Under the pieces are notes generated by a model, which was not told where the DNA came from, searched no databases, and saw only the letters and a list, made by a program, of their open reading frames with translations. Source: Leucobacter sp. wl10 (lineage in GTDB: Bacteria > Actinomycetota > Actinomycetes > Actinomycetales > Microbacteriaceae). Taken from it: a stretch of 64,000 nucleotides of DNA. Of this stretch, positions 55,153 through 63,823 are shown one piece after another (position 1 is the stretch's first letter; each line of letters opens with the position of its first letter). The DNA is taken from assembly GCF_003569785.1 (NCBI RefSeq), contig NZ_KZ983987.1:186001-250000 (forward strand), written 5' to 3'. Both the position numbers and the translations under genes were made by a program.

Positions 55153-56634
55153 TCAGTCGAGGTCGAGCCAGATGGTCTTCAGCTGCGTGTACTGGTCGTG
55201 GGCGTGGGTCGAGTTGTCGCGGCCGCCGAAGCCCGACTGCTTGTAGCCGCCGAACGGGGTGGTGATGTCGCCCTCGCCGAAGCTGTTGACGGTGACGGTG
55301 CCGGCTCGCAGCATGCGTGCGCCGCGGAGGGCGCGTTTGCCGTTGGCGGAGAAGATCGAGGCCGCGAGGCCGTACTCGGTGTCGTTGGCGACCGCGATGG
55401 CCTCTTCGAAGGTGTCGACCGTGATCACGCTGAGGATCGGGCCGAAGATCTCCTCGGTCGCCAGACGGGAGCCGTGTGCGGTCTCGACGATCGTGGGTTC
55501 GACGAACCCCTCGGCCGGGATGCCGCCGCCCAGTATGACGGTCTCGTCGTTCGCGAGATCCAGGTAGCCGCCGACCTTCTCGAAGTGCGTCTCCGAGACC
55601 AGGGCCCCGACCCGCACGGCCGGGTCGAGCGGGTCTCCGACGCGCCACTGCGCGGCCGCGGCCTCGACGCGTTCGAGCAGGCGATCCCTGATGCCGCGCT
55701 GCACGATCAGGCGCGACGCGGCGGAGCAGTTCTCGCCCATGTTCCAGAAGGCCCCGTTGACGACGTGCTCGGCCACGGCGTCGAGATCCTCGGCGTCGTC
55801 GAGCACCACGCAGGGGTTCTTGCCGCCGAGCTCGAGCACGATGTCCTTGATGTTGCTGTCGGCTGAGTAGTGCAGGAAGCGGCGCCCAGTCGCGGTCGAG
55901 CCGGTGAAGCTCACCATGTCGATGCCGGGGTGCAGCCCGATCGGCCGGCCGACCTCGGATCCCGAGCCCGGTACGACGTTCAGCACGCCCGCCGGGATCC
56001 CGGCCTCCGCGGCCAGCTCTGCGACGCGCAGCGCGGTCAGCGTCGTCTCGCCGGCCGGCTTGAGCACCACCGAGCAGCCGGCGGCCAGGGCCGGTCCGAT
56101 CTTCCAGGCGAGCATGAGCAGGGGGAAGTTCCAAGGCAGTACGAGGCCGACGACGCCGACCGGCTCGCGCACGACCATCGCGATGTGGGAGTCGGAGGCG
56201 GGGGAGACCTGGTCGTAGATCTTGTCGATCAGTTCCGCGTGCCACCTGATGACCGAGATCGTCTCGGGCACGTCGACGGTCTCGCAGTCGAGGATCGTCT
56301 TGCCGCTGTCGATGCTCTCCATGACCGCCAGTTCGCGCGCGTGCTCCTCCAGGAGCGACGCGAGCCGCAGCAGAGCGTCCTTGCGCTCGGCCGGGTGCAG
56401 CCGCGACCAGCGGCCGTCATCGAACGATGCGCGTGCGGCCGCGACCGCGAGGTCCACGTCCTCGGCCGCGCAGGCGGCGATCTCGGTCAGGGGCGCGCCC
56501 GTCGCGGGATTGACGGTGCCGAAGGTCCTCCCCGACAGCGCAGGCCGGAAGGCCCCGTCGATGAAGGCCTCTCCCGGCAGGGTCAGACCCGCAGCTATCT
56601 CACGGTACTCCTCCATGCTGAGCAGCTCACTCAT
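55153..56634 (-). CDS. Aldehyde dehydrogenase (NAD(P)-dependent)
   Basis: This 493-aa enzyme is the third gene of the amine oxidase operon. The catalytic Glu is in LELGGKNPCVVLDD near residue 263 and the nucleophilic Cys in NMGENCSAASRL near 297. The coenzyme region VLPWNFPLLMLAWKIGPAL is near 165. The substrate could be 2-oxoglutarate semialdehyde, given the DapA-type gene beside it, or an aldehyde released by the amine oxidase. The ATG at 56634 follows GGAGA; it begins 23 bp after the DapA-type gene. Confidence 0.88.
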   Translation of the reverse strand: MSELLSMEEYREIAAGLTLPGEAFIDGAFRPALSGRTFGTVNPATGAPLTEIAACAAEDVDLAVAAARASFDDGRWSRLHPAERKDALLRLASLLEEHARELAVMESIDSGKTILDCETVDVPETISVIRWHAELIDKIYDQVSPASDSHIAMVVREPVGVVGLVLPWNFPLLMLAWKIGPALAAGCSVVLKPAGETTLTALRVAELAAEAGIPAGVLNVVPGSGSEVGRPIGLHPGIDMVSFTGSTATGRRFLHYSADSNIKDIVLELGGKNPCVVLDDAEDLDAVAEHVVNGAFWNMGENCSAASRLIVQRGIRDRLLERVEAAAAQWRVGDPLDPAVRVGALVSETHFEKVGGYLDLANDETVILGGGIPAEGFVEPTIVETAHGSRLATEEIFGPILSVITVDTFEEAIAVANDTEYGLAASIFSANGKRALRGARMLRAGTVTVNSFGEGDITTPFGGYKQSGFGGRDNSTHAHDQYTQLKTIWLDLD

Positions 56635-56657
56635 GGTCTGCGTCTCCTCTCCGGTGG

Positions 56658-57545
56658 TCAGTTCGCCTGGAACGGTGCGAGCGCGGCCTCGATGCGGTTC
56701 CGCACCTCCGCCGTGGCGGGGGCGAGTGGCGCGCGCGGGAGGCCGACGGGCAGGCCCCGCAATTCGAGCCCGGCCTTGACGGCCTGGATGAAGGGAGCCG
56801 ATAGCATGGCGTCGATGACCGGGTAGAGCCGTCGCCACTCGTCGAGCGCGCCGTCGAGATCGCCGGCTCGGATCTTGCCCGCGACGGCGACGATCTCCTC
56901 CGGCACGACGTTGGCCGCTCCCGCCATGACGCCCGCGGCGCCCTCGGCCAGCGCGCCGAAGAGGTAGCTGTCCCAGCCGATGAAGGTGCCGATCTCGTCG
57001 CCGTGGTGGTGGATCAGCTGGAGCGCCTGCTCCCAGTCGGCCGACGAATCCTTGACGTATCTGACGTGCGGTATCTCGGCGGCGAGGGAGGCGATGGTGT
57101 CCGGATCGAGGTTGACCCCGGTAGCGGCGGGGATGTTGTAGAGCATGATGGGGATCTCGACCGCCGCCGCGACGTCCTTGATGTAGCTCACCGTCTCCTC
57201 GAGGCTCAGCGGCTCGTAGTAGGGCGTGACGAGCATCAGCACGTCGGCGCCGCCCGCCTGCGCGGCGCGGGAGAGGCTGATCGCGGCTCTCGTGGTCGTG
57301 GCGCCGGTCTGGGCGATCACCGGAACGCGGCCGGCGGTGTGCTCGATCACGGTGTCCACGAGCAGCCGGCGCTCGTCCGAGTCGAGGGCCGAGAACTCGC
57401 CGGTGGAGCCTCCGGCGACGACGCCGTCGACCCCGGCGTCGACGGACCGGTCGACGACCTTGCGCAGCAGGCGGAGGTCGAGGTTCTCGTCGGCGTCGAA
57501 CGGGGTGGCCAGGGCGGTGAGCACACCGCTGAGGTTCTGTGTCAT
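56658..57545 (-). CDS. Dihydrodipicolinate synthase/N-acetylneuraminate lyase family protein
   Basis: This 295-aa class-I aldolase-fold enzyme has the carboxylate-binding GGSTGEF motif near residue 45, Tyr in MLYNIPAATGV near 137, and the Schiff-base Lys in VRYVKDSSA near 165. Catabolic members include 4-hydroxy-1-pyrroline-2-carboxylate deaminase and 5-dehydro-4-deoxyglucarate dehydratase, both of which yield 2-oxoglutarate semialdehyde. The adjacent aldehyde dehydrogenase fits either. It is the middle gene of a three-gene operon. A biosynthetic DapA role is unlikely in this context. Confidence 0.85.
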   Translation of the reverse strand: MTQNLSGVLTALATPFDADENLDLRLLRKVVDRSVDAGVDGVVAGGSTGEFSALDSDERRLLVDTVIEHTAGRVPVIAQTGATTTRAAISLSRAAQAGGADVLMLVTPYYEPLSLEETVSYIKDVAAAVEIPIMLYNIPAATGVNLDPDTIASLAAEIPHVRYVKDSSADWEQALQLIHHHGDEIGTFIGWDSYLFGALAEGAAGVMAGAANVVPEEIVAVAGKIRAGDLDGALDEWRRLYPVIDAMLSAPFIQAVKAGLELRGLPVGLPRAPLAPATAEVRNRIEAALAPFQAN

Positions 57546-57587
57546 GGGGTGTCCTGTTCGGTTGCTGGTGGATGGAGCGGTCGGGGT

Positions 57588-58952
57588 TCAGAGCAGTGCG
57601 CGCGACTGGCGCTCGGATGCGAGGGCGCTCATCGCGCGCTGGGCGGCGGTGAAGCCGGAGGAGATCGCGGTCTCCGTGTAGAGGGTGCCGAGGAAGTCGC
57701 CAGCCAGGAAGATCCGGTCGGTCGGGCGGGTGAGCGCGGGCTGCAGCTTTCTGCGTCCGGGGAAGCAGTAGGGGGAGCCGAACTCGAACTTCTCGATGCG
57801 CGCCTCGGTTACGAGCCCGCGGAAACCGGGGAAGATCTCGTCGAGGTCCCTGAGATGGATGTCGATGATCTCGTCCTCGGGAAGGTCGAACAGTCTGCGC
57901 CCGAGGCTCGCGGGCGAGAAGGTCATCATGCTGCCTCCGCGGCGGCGGGCGGAGGAGGCCCCGTGCACGAGATTGCCCTGGTTGAGGGCGACGGTGAAGG
58001 AGCGGTTGGGCGTCGCGATGCCGTAGATGCGGTCGTAGGGCATCGGGTCCTCCTCGTCGGTGAGGAATGCGCCCGCGACGTGGGGGCCGTACTCGATCCT
58101 GGAGAGCGCATCGCGCAGCTCCTCCGGCAGATCGACCGCGATGCGGCGGGTGATCGGCGCGGGCGTCGCGATCACGGCCGTGCGCGCGGCGACCTCGTGC
58201 GCGCTGCCGTGCTGCGTGTAGCGGACCACCACGTGATCGGCGTGCGAGACGACCTCCTCGACCCGCGCGCCGAGGTCGACGCGCTCCCGCACCGTCTGGG
58301 CGATGCCCTCGGTCATCGTCGAGGCTCCTCCGACGATCGCGTTGCCGAGCCCCTGTCCGATGTCCCAGATGAGGCTGAAGTAGCCGATGCCGGCGCCGGC
58401 GGCGATCTGATCGGGGTCAGCGGTCGAGCGCATGACGACGGGAAAGTAGAAGTCTTTCGCCGCCTTCGGGATGTCGCCCATGTACTCTGCGAAGGTGCGG
58501 TCGTTCTCGAAGTCGAAGATGCGCTGCTGCCTGTCCTCGGGCGACTCGCCGGAGCGCGTGCGCACGGCCGCCGCGTAGCGGAGCACGTCGACGCTGAGCC
58601 TGGTGCCGGCCCTGAGGATCGCGAACCGATCCGACGCGCTCATCGGGATCCGGAGCGGGTAGGCCTGGATCGGCCCGCTCGTCAAGAACTTTCCGTTCAT
58701 GGCCATGCCCTGGAGTGAACCGGGGATGCGCATCGCGCGGGTGCCGGTCTCGGAGAGGAGCTGCTGGGTGGAGCTGCCCTCGCCCGCGTACATGTGCCCG
58801 CCCCAGTTGAGCACGTAGGGGCCGCGCGTCTCGCTGTGGACCCGCCCGCCCACGCGTCCGGCGGCCTCGAGCACCTGGATGTCCCAGTGCCGGAGCCGCC
58901 AGGCGGCGGAGAGGCCCGCGAGGCCCCCACCGATGATGATGGTGTCCTTCAT
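57588..58952 (-). CDS. FAD-dependent amine oxidase/protoporphyrinogen-oxidase-like protein
   Basis: This 454-aa flavoprotein has the dinucleotide motif IIIGGGLAGLSAAWRL at about 5-20, the FAD-contacting GRVGGRVHSE near 38, and a C-terminal FAD segment with RIFLAGDFLGTLYTETA near 410. The middle holds a substrate-binding domain with no recognised specificity motif. It begins an operon with the DapA-type and aldehyde dehydrogenase genes and probably oxidises a C-N bond. The promoter TTGACA-17-CATCAT and a palindromic operator lie 90-145 bp upstream. Confidence 0.82.
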   Translation of the reverse strand: MKDTIIIGGGLAGLSAAWRLRHWDIQVLEAAGRVGGRVHSETRGPYVLNWGGHMYAGEGSSTQQLLSETGTRAMRIPGSLQGMAMNGKFLTSGPIQAYPLRIPMSASDRFAILRAGTRLSVDVLRYAAAVRTRSGESPEDRQQRIFDFENDRTFAEYMGDIPKAAKDFYFPVVMRSTADPDQIAAGAGIGYFSLIWDIGQGLGNAIVGGASTMTEGIAQTVRERVDLGARVEEVVSHADHVVVRYTQHGSAHEVAARTAVIATPAPITRRIAVDLPEELRDALSRIEYGPHVAGAFLTDEEDPMPYDRIYGIATPNRSFTVALNQGNLVHGASSARRRGGSMMTFSPASLGRRLFDLPEDEIIDIHLRDLDEIFPGFRGLVTEARIEKFEFGSPYCFPGRRKLQPALTRPTDRIFLAGDFLGTLYTETAISSGFTAAQRAMSALASERQSRALL

Positions 58953-59040
58953 TGGACCGCCTTTCGAGTGGAGCGCGGGCGAGGATGGCTGCGACGACGC
59001 CCGGATGCGATGTCGATCCGGGATACTCTGGCGCACGAAG

Positions 59041-59055
59041 ATGATCAAGGATCAT
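59041..59055. promoter_or_regulatory. Operator palindrome 1 (ATGATC-AAG-GATCAT)
   Basis: This perfect 6-3-6 palindrome lies 12 bp downstream of the -10 box of the amine oxidase operon. An identical-arm copy lies at 59216. The layout suits repression by a GntR-family protein. Confidence 0.7.
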
Positions 59056-59067
59056 CTATTGGCTTCA

Positions 59068-59096
59068 ATGATGTGGTTTTCCGGGGAGTGTGTCAA
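59068..59096 (-). promoter_or_regulatory. Promoter of the amine oxidase-dapA-aldh operon
   Basis: On the minus strand TTGACA (59091-59096), 17 bp and CATCAT (59068-59073) are present. Confidence 0.55.
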
Positions 59097-59177
59097 GCGA
59101 GCCAGCAGGGTGCTGCTGAAGCCCGTGATGTTCGCCAGTACGGCGAGTCGCTCGACGCCGCATTCGCGCCGCTGGGG

Positions 59178-59206
59178 TTGACAGGCGTGCGGACGTACCC
59201 GATGAT
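59178..59206 (+). promoter_or_regulatory. Promoter of the MFS gene
   Basis: TTGACA (59178-59183), 17 bp and GATGAT (59201-59206) mirror the divergent promoter. Confidence 0.55.
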
Positions 59207-59215
59207 TGGTCGCGG

Positions 59216-59230
59216 ATGATCAAAGATCAT
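59216..59230. promoter_or_regulatory. Operator palindrome 2 (ATGATC-AAA-GATCAT)
   Basis: This perfect copy of the same palindrome starts 9 bp after the -10 box of the MFS gene. The remaining 59231-59402 is a leader with no convincing gene. Confidence 0.7.
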
Positions 59231-59402
59231 TCATGTAGTCGATTGACGGACGCGATGAGGTGGCTGTTCCGCCTCGACTGTTTCTCTTTTGGCCGCAGGC
59301 CCACCCCCGCCGGGGCGCGGGCTGAGCACCCATATTTCGATCAACAATGCGCGATGAGGCGCTCGGGACTCGTGCGGGCCGTTGCGCAGGAAGGGCAGCA
59401 CC

Positions 59403-60815
59403 ATGAATAGACCCCTCGATGACGTGGGCTCCATCAGCGACGCGAGAACCGGTGACTCCACTCCTCGGTTCAAGCGTCGCTTCATGGCGAGGCTCATCGC
59501 CGTGCTCGTCGGCGGCATGATCCTCGACGGTTACATCCTGGGCATCCTGGGGCCGATCACCGGCTTGATCCGCGAGGACGCTCGGCTCGACGACTTCTGG
59601 ATCGGGGCGATCGCGGCCGCTCCGCTCTTCGGGATCTTCGTCGGCTCGCCGCTGGCCGGTTGGGCCACGGACAAGTTCGGTCGCAAGCCTATGTTCATCG
59701 TCGACATGGGGCTCTTCCTCGTCGCCTCGGCCCTGCAGTTCTTCGTGTCCTCGGGCGACGCGGCCGCTGTGCAGCTGTTCGCGATCCGGTTCCTCATGGG
59801 CGTCGCGATCGGCGGCGAGTACGCGATCGGGTGGCCGCTCATGTCGGAGTTCGCGCCGCCCAAGCTCCGGGGGCGCCTCCTCGGCGTGACCGTGGTCGCC
59901 TGGTACGTCGGCTTCATGATCGCGTTCGTCGTCGGCACCTCCATGCAGCAGGCCGGAGTGCCGTGGCGGATCATCCTCGGCTCCAGCACCCTGCTCGCAC
60001 TCGTCCTGTTCCTCGCGCGACTCGGCCTCCCCGAATCGCCGAGCTGGCTCATCACCAAGGGGCGCCGCGATGAGGCGCTGGTCGTCGCGCGGCGCTACAT
60101 CGGATCCTCGGAGATGCACGAGAGCATCACCCAGGAGATCGACCTGAGGATGATCCAGGAGGCGCGGGCCGCCAAGGAGCAGCGAGTGCTCAGGAGCGCC
60201 TCGTTCGGCACCCTGTTCTCGCCCGGTTACTGGCGCGCGACGCTCTTCACCGCCGGCTTCTGGCTCTGCGCGGTGACGCCGTACTTCGCGATCGCGACGT
60301 TCGCCGTCGAGGTGCTCAAGAAGTACGGCCTCGACAACGAGTGGGTCAGCGGCGTGGGGCTATCGGCGCTCGCGGCTGCCGGCGTCGTCACGAGCGTGCT
60401 GCTCGTCGACAAGGTCGGCCGGCGCGTGCTCACGGTTCCCACGCAGTGGGCGGCCACGGTGCTGCTGCTGGTCATCGGTCTCTGGTCGGGCGCGCCGCCG
60501 GCGCTGGTGCTCACGATGTTCCTGGCGTTCTCGTTCATCAACGCGATGTACAACACGCTCACGCAGATCTACCCCTCGGAGCTGTTCCCCAGCGAGGTGC
60601 GAGGCATCGGCATGGGGTTCGCCGCCGCGATCAGCCGGATCGGCGCCGCGCTGGGCACATTCGCGCTGCCGTGGTCGATGACGAATCTCGGGGCGAGCAC
60701 CACCATGGTCATCGCGGCGGTCATCGCGCTCGCCGGCGCGCTGCTCTCGCAGTGGCTCGCGCCCGAGACGAAGGGCAAGACGCTGGCCGAGACGGCTCAG
60801 GGCTTCTCGCACTGA
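59403..60815 (+). CDS. MFS transporter (sugar-porter/AAHS-like)
   Basis: This 470-aa uptake transporter has about 12 membrane segments. The first loop motif is GWATDKFGRKPMF near residue 86, and the central loop carries RMIQEARAAKEQR. LPESPSWLITKGR near 205 is the PESP motif of sugar and aromatic-acid porters, and the second half has LVDKVGRR. ATG 59403 follows GGAAGGG by 7 nt. Divergence from the amine oxidase operon with shared operators suggests that it brings in that operon's substrate. The GntR gene follows on the same strand. Confidence 0.87.
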   Translation: MNRPLDDVGSISDARTGDSTPRFKRRFMARLIAVLVGGMILDGYILGILGPITGLIREDARLDDFWIGAIAAAPLFGIFVGSPLAGWATDKFGRKPMFIVDMGLFLVASALQFFVSSGDAAAVQLFAIRFLMGVAIGGEYAIGWPLMSEFAPPKLRGRLLGVTVVAWYVGFMIAFVVGTSMQQAGVPWRIILGSSTLLALVLFLARLGLPESPSWLITKGRRDEALVVARRYIGSSEMHESITQEIDLRMIQEARAAKEQRVLRSASFGTLFSPGYWRATLFTAGFWLCAVTPYFAIATFAVEVLKKYGLDNEWVSGVGLSALAAAGVVTSVLLVDKVGRRVLTVPTQWAATVLLLVIGLWSGAPPALVLTMFLAFSFINAMYNTLTQIYPSELFPSEVRGIGMGFAAAISRIGAALGTFALPWSMTNLGASTTMVIAAVIALAGALLSQWLAPETKGKTLAETAQGFSH

Positions 60816-60937
60816 CCCCGGGGCCGCCTGCTTGAATCGGGGTGGCCCGGGATCCGCGCGGATTCCAGGCGGCCCCGTCCGAGGCGGCCGGTCGATGGAG
60901 CCCTCCTCGATGCGCGGATCCTCCGTCGGAGCTGGGC

Positions 60938-60943
60938 TAAAAT
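60938..60943 (+). promoter_or_regulatory. -10 box of leaderless GntR gene
   Basis: TAAAAT lies 7 nt before ATG 60951 and overlaps the ATG at 60942, which argues against that earlier start. Confidence 0.5.
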
Positions 60944-60950
60944 GGCCATC

Positions 60951-61622
60951 ATGGCTCTGGAGAGGATCGACGCGACGCCGCGCGTGGGGGACCGCGCGTT
61001 CGATGTGCTCCACTCCGCCATCATGAGCGGCCGGTTCCCGCCGGGTCAGCGCCTGCAGCCGGGGGAGCTCTCGGCCCAGCTCGGCATCAGCACGATGCCG
61101 ATCCGGGAAGCGGTCAAGCGGCTCAAAGCCCTGGGGCTCGTCGAGGATCTGCCGCACCGCGGCACCGTGGTGAAGGTGCTGAGCGGTGAGGAGCTGCTGC
61201 ACATCTATCAGGTGAGGGCGGTGCTCGAGATCGAGGCCACGAGGCTCGGGGCGCCGCACATGACAGAGGAGGCCCTGCTCGACGCGGAGGTCGCGTATGC
61301 GCAGATGGCGCGTGCGCTGCAGAGGCAGGACGTCGTGGAGTACACCGATCGCGACGAGGAGATCCTCGCGCTGGTGTACGAGGCTTCGGGCAATCCCGTG
61401 CTCCTCGAGACCATCCGCCATCTGTGGTCGCGCTGCCGCTCGTTCAAGATCGTGGGAGTGCGCCAGCAGATCGAGTCGGGCGAGCGGGAGCCGCTGCTCG
61501 TGCACCAGCGACGTCTCATCGAGGCGATCCGCCGGGGCGATGCCGCTGAGGCGGGCCGGATCACGGCAGAGTCGCTCGACGCGGCGATCGAGCGGATCAC
61601 GAGCGCGATCGACGAGGGGTAG
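60951..61622 (+). CDS. GntR/FadR-family transcriptional regulator (catabolic operon)
   Basis: This 223-aa regulator has an N-terminal winged helix (about 10-75; LGISTMPIREAVKRLKALGLVE, quoted in part by position 44-65) and a C-terminal FCD helical domain with metal-site-type His and Asp. The likely start is ATG 60951, leaderless by its -10 box. It is next to the MFS gene, so it or its convergent neighbour should bind the two ATGATC-N3-GATCAT operators. Ligand unknown. Confidence 0.85.
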   Translation: MALERIDATPRVGDRAFDVLHSAIMSGRFPPGQRLQPGELSAQLGISTMPIREAVKRLKALGLVEDLPHRGTVVKVLSGEELLHIYQVRAVLEIEATRLGAPHMTEEALLDAEVAYAQMARALQRQDVVEYTDRDEEILALVYEASGNPVLLETIRHLWSRCRSFKIVGVRQQIESGEREPLLVHQRRLIEAIRRGDAAEAGRITAESLDAAIERITSAIDEG

Positions 61623-61659
61623 CGGGTCGCGAGGGCGGCCCCGGGGGCACCGCCGCCCG

Positions 61660-62307
61660 TTACAGCACCGAGCGCACCGTGTCCTCGAAGTGTCGCACGT
61701 GCGCCTCGGAGAGCGCAGCGGCGCGATCAGCGTCCCCGTCGAGGATCGCGCGCAGCAGCTCGACGTGCTCGCCCACGTGCGCGCTGATGTCGGGGATCCG
61801 ATCGCGGACCAGGCCCCAGATGCGGGTGGCGAGATCATCGAGCCGTGTGAGCGTGGCCGCGAGGTGGTGATTGCCCACCGCGCGGTAGACGAGTCGATGC
61901 ACCCTGAGGTCGTGCTCGAGCATCCGTCGCTGATCGGCGCCGGAGCCGACCCCCTCCAGCTCGCGCACGACGGCCTCGAACTCGAGTCGCAGCTCCGGGT
62001 CGAGCGCCGCCGCGGCCGCCTTGCGCGCGGCGAGCGGTTCGAGCACCTCGCGCATCTCCGAGATCTCGGCCAGGTCGGTGATGTCGACACCGGTGGCGAA
62101 GGTGCCGCGGCGGGGATAGAAGGCGACGAGGCGGTCGCTCTCGAGTCGCTTGAGGGCTTCGCGAATGGGGGTGCGACCGAGGCCGAGCTCCGAGCTGAGC
62201 GCAACCTCGTTGATCGCGTCTCCGGGGGCGATGTCGAGCAGGATGAGCCGGTGCTTCAACTCGCGGTAGGCGCGGTCGGCCTTCGACTCCTCGGTCGTCG
62301 GCTTCAT
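61660..62307 (-). CDS. GntR/FadR-family transcriptional regulator (glyA-sox side)
   Basis: This 215-aa regulator has a winged helix with LGLGRTPIREALKRLESDRL (about 40-59) and GTFATG, then an FCD domain (about 80-210; DLRVHRLVYRAVGNHHLA). It is convergent with the other GntR gene and divergent from glyA-soxB, so control of sarcosine/glycine use is the simplest guess. Its ATG is fixed by loss of homology upstream. Ligand unknown. Confidence 0.84.
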   Translation of the reverse strand: MKPTTEESKADRAYRELKHRLILLDIAPGDAINEVALSSELGLGRTPIREALKRLESDRLVAFYPRRGTFATGVDITDLAEISEMREVLEPLAARKAAAAALDPELRLEFEAVVRELEGVGSGADQRRMLEHDLRVHRLVYRAVGNHHLAATLTRLDDLATRIWGLVRDRIPDISAHVGEHVELLRAILDGDADRAAALSEAHVRHFEDTVRSVL

Positions 62308-62379
62308 GGCGGTCCTCGTGATCGTGCGGTCGCAGCCCGGGCGGGCGCGGTTTCGAGAGTCGTGCGCCCCCGACTCGCG

Positions 62380-62408
62380 GCTTGACGCTGCTGCTCGCTT
62401 CGAATACT
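62380..62408 (+). promoter_or_regulatory. Promoter of the glyA-sox operon
   Basis: TTGACG (62380-62385), 17 bp and TACTCT (62403-62408) form a strong promoter. CTCT-ACA-AGAG (62405-62415) overlaps the -10 box and may be an operator. Confidence 0.55.
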
Positions 62409-62486
62409 CTACAAGAGGCCGACTGATATATGAGTTGACGATCAGAGTGGCGCTGCGGATCCCGCCCCTGAGACGAAGGAGTTCCC

Positions 62487-63821
62487 ATGACACGGTCCCC
62501 GGTATTCGCCCCGCGCCTTCCGCGCGAGCTCGACGCGCCGATCGCGGAGCTCGACCCGGAGATCGCGATGCGGATCGACGCGGAGCTCGCGAGGCAGCGC
62601 AGCGGACTCGAGATGATCGCGTCCGAGAACCACACCGCACGAGCCGTCATGCAGGCGCAGGGCTCGGTGCTCACCAACAAGTACGCCGAAGGGTATCCCG
62701 GGCGTCGGTACTACGGCGGCTGCGAGGAGGTCGACGCCATCGAGACCCTCGCCATCGGCCGCGCCAAGGAGCTCTTCGGTGCCGCTTTCGCCAACGTGCA
62801 GCCCCACTCGGGGGCGCAGGCGAACGCATCGGTCATGCACGCGCTCATCCGGCCGGGCGACACCGTGCTGGGGCTCGACCTCGCGCACGGCGGCCACCTC
62901 ACCCACGGCATGAAGCTCAACTTCTCGGGCAGGCTGTACAACATCGTGCCCTACGGCGTCGACGCCGAGACCCACCGCGTCGACATGGTCGAGGTCGAGC
63001 GCCTGGCGGAGGAGCACCGTCCGCGGCTCATCATCGCGGGCTGGTCGGCCTACCCCCGGCAGCTCGACTTCGAGCGGTTCCGCAGCATCGCCGACGAGGT
63101 GGGCGCCCTGCTCATGGTGGACATGGCCCACTTCGCCGGTCTCGTCGCCGCAGGCCTCCATCCGAGCCCGGTGCCGCACGCGCACGTGACCACCTCGACC
63201 ACCCACAAGACGCTCGGCGGGCCCCGCGGCGGCATCATCCTCACGAACGACGCGGACATCGCCAAGAAGGTCGACTCCGCTGTGTTCCCGGGGCAGCAGG
63301 GCGGGCCGCTCGAGCACGTCATCGCGGGCAAGGCGGTGTCGTTCAAGATCGCCGCGAGCGACGGCTTCGCGGAGCGGCAGCGGCGCACCCTCGAGGGAGC
63401 CCGGATCCTCGCTGAGCGGCTCTCCCGGCCCGACATCGCCGATCGCGGCGTCTCGGTGCTCACCGGCGGCACCGACGTGCACCTCGTGCTCGTCGACCTG
63501 CGCCGCTCCGAGCTCGACGGGCGGGCCGCCGAGGATCTGCTGGCCGCGATCGACATCACCGTCAACCGCAACGCTGTTCCGTTCGACCCGCGCCCGCCCA
63601 TGGTCACCTCGGGCCTGCGCATCGGCACACCCGCGCTCGCGACGCGCGGGTTCGGCGACGAGGCCTTCGCCGAGGCGGCTGACGTCATCGCCGAGGCGCT
63701 CGTCGAGGGCACGGAGCCGGGCGGCCCCGACGCCGAGGCGCTCGCACTCCTGCGCGATCGCGTGCGCGCTCTCGCCGACGCGCATCCCCTCTACCCCGCA
63801 CTCGACCCGATGGGAGCGTAG
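62487..63821 (+). CDS. glyA: Serine hydroxymethyltransferase
   Basis: This 444-aa PLP enzyme interconverts serine and glycine using tetrahydrofolate. The PLP Lys is in [15 protein letters not shown] near residue 237. Other marks are MIASENHTA near 48, [14 protein letters not shown] near 71, and [12 protein letters not shown] near 208. The ATG follows AAGGAG. Location directly before soxB indicates the catabolic copy, which consumes the methylene-tetrahydrofolate and glycine made by sarcosine oxidase. Confidence 0.95.
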   Translation: MTRSPVFAPRLPRELDAPIAELDPEIAMRIDAELARQRSGLEMIASENHTARAVMQAQGSVLTNKYAEGYPGRRYYGGCEEVDAIETLAIGRAKELFGAAFANVQPHSGAQANASVMHALIRPGDTVLGLDLAHGGHLTHGMKLNFSGRLYNIVPYGVDAETHRVDMVEVERLAEEHRPRLIIAGWSAYPRQLDFERFRSIADEVGALLMVDMAHFAGLVAAGLHPSPVPHAHVTTSTTHKTLGGPRGGIILTNDADIAKKVDSAVFPGQQGGPLEHVIAGKAVSFKIAASDGFAERQRRTLEGARILAERLSRPDIADRGVSVLTGGTDVHLVLVDLRRSELDGRAAEDLLAAIDITVNRNAVPFDPRPPMVTSGLRIGTPALATRGFGDEAFAEAADVIAEALVEGTEPGGPDAEALALLRDRVRALADAHPLYPALDPMGA

Positions 63822-63823
63822 TC

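Noticed and set aside
59216-59410. Small open frame in the MFS leader
   Set aside because: It starts inside the operator palindrome, has no ribosome site and overlaps the real start region.
62308-62486. Possible glycine riboswitch before glyA
   Set aside because: The leader after the predicted start is too short and lacks the tandem aptamer core.
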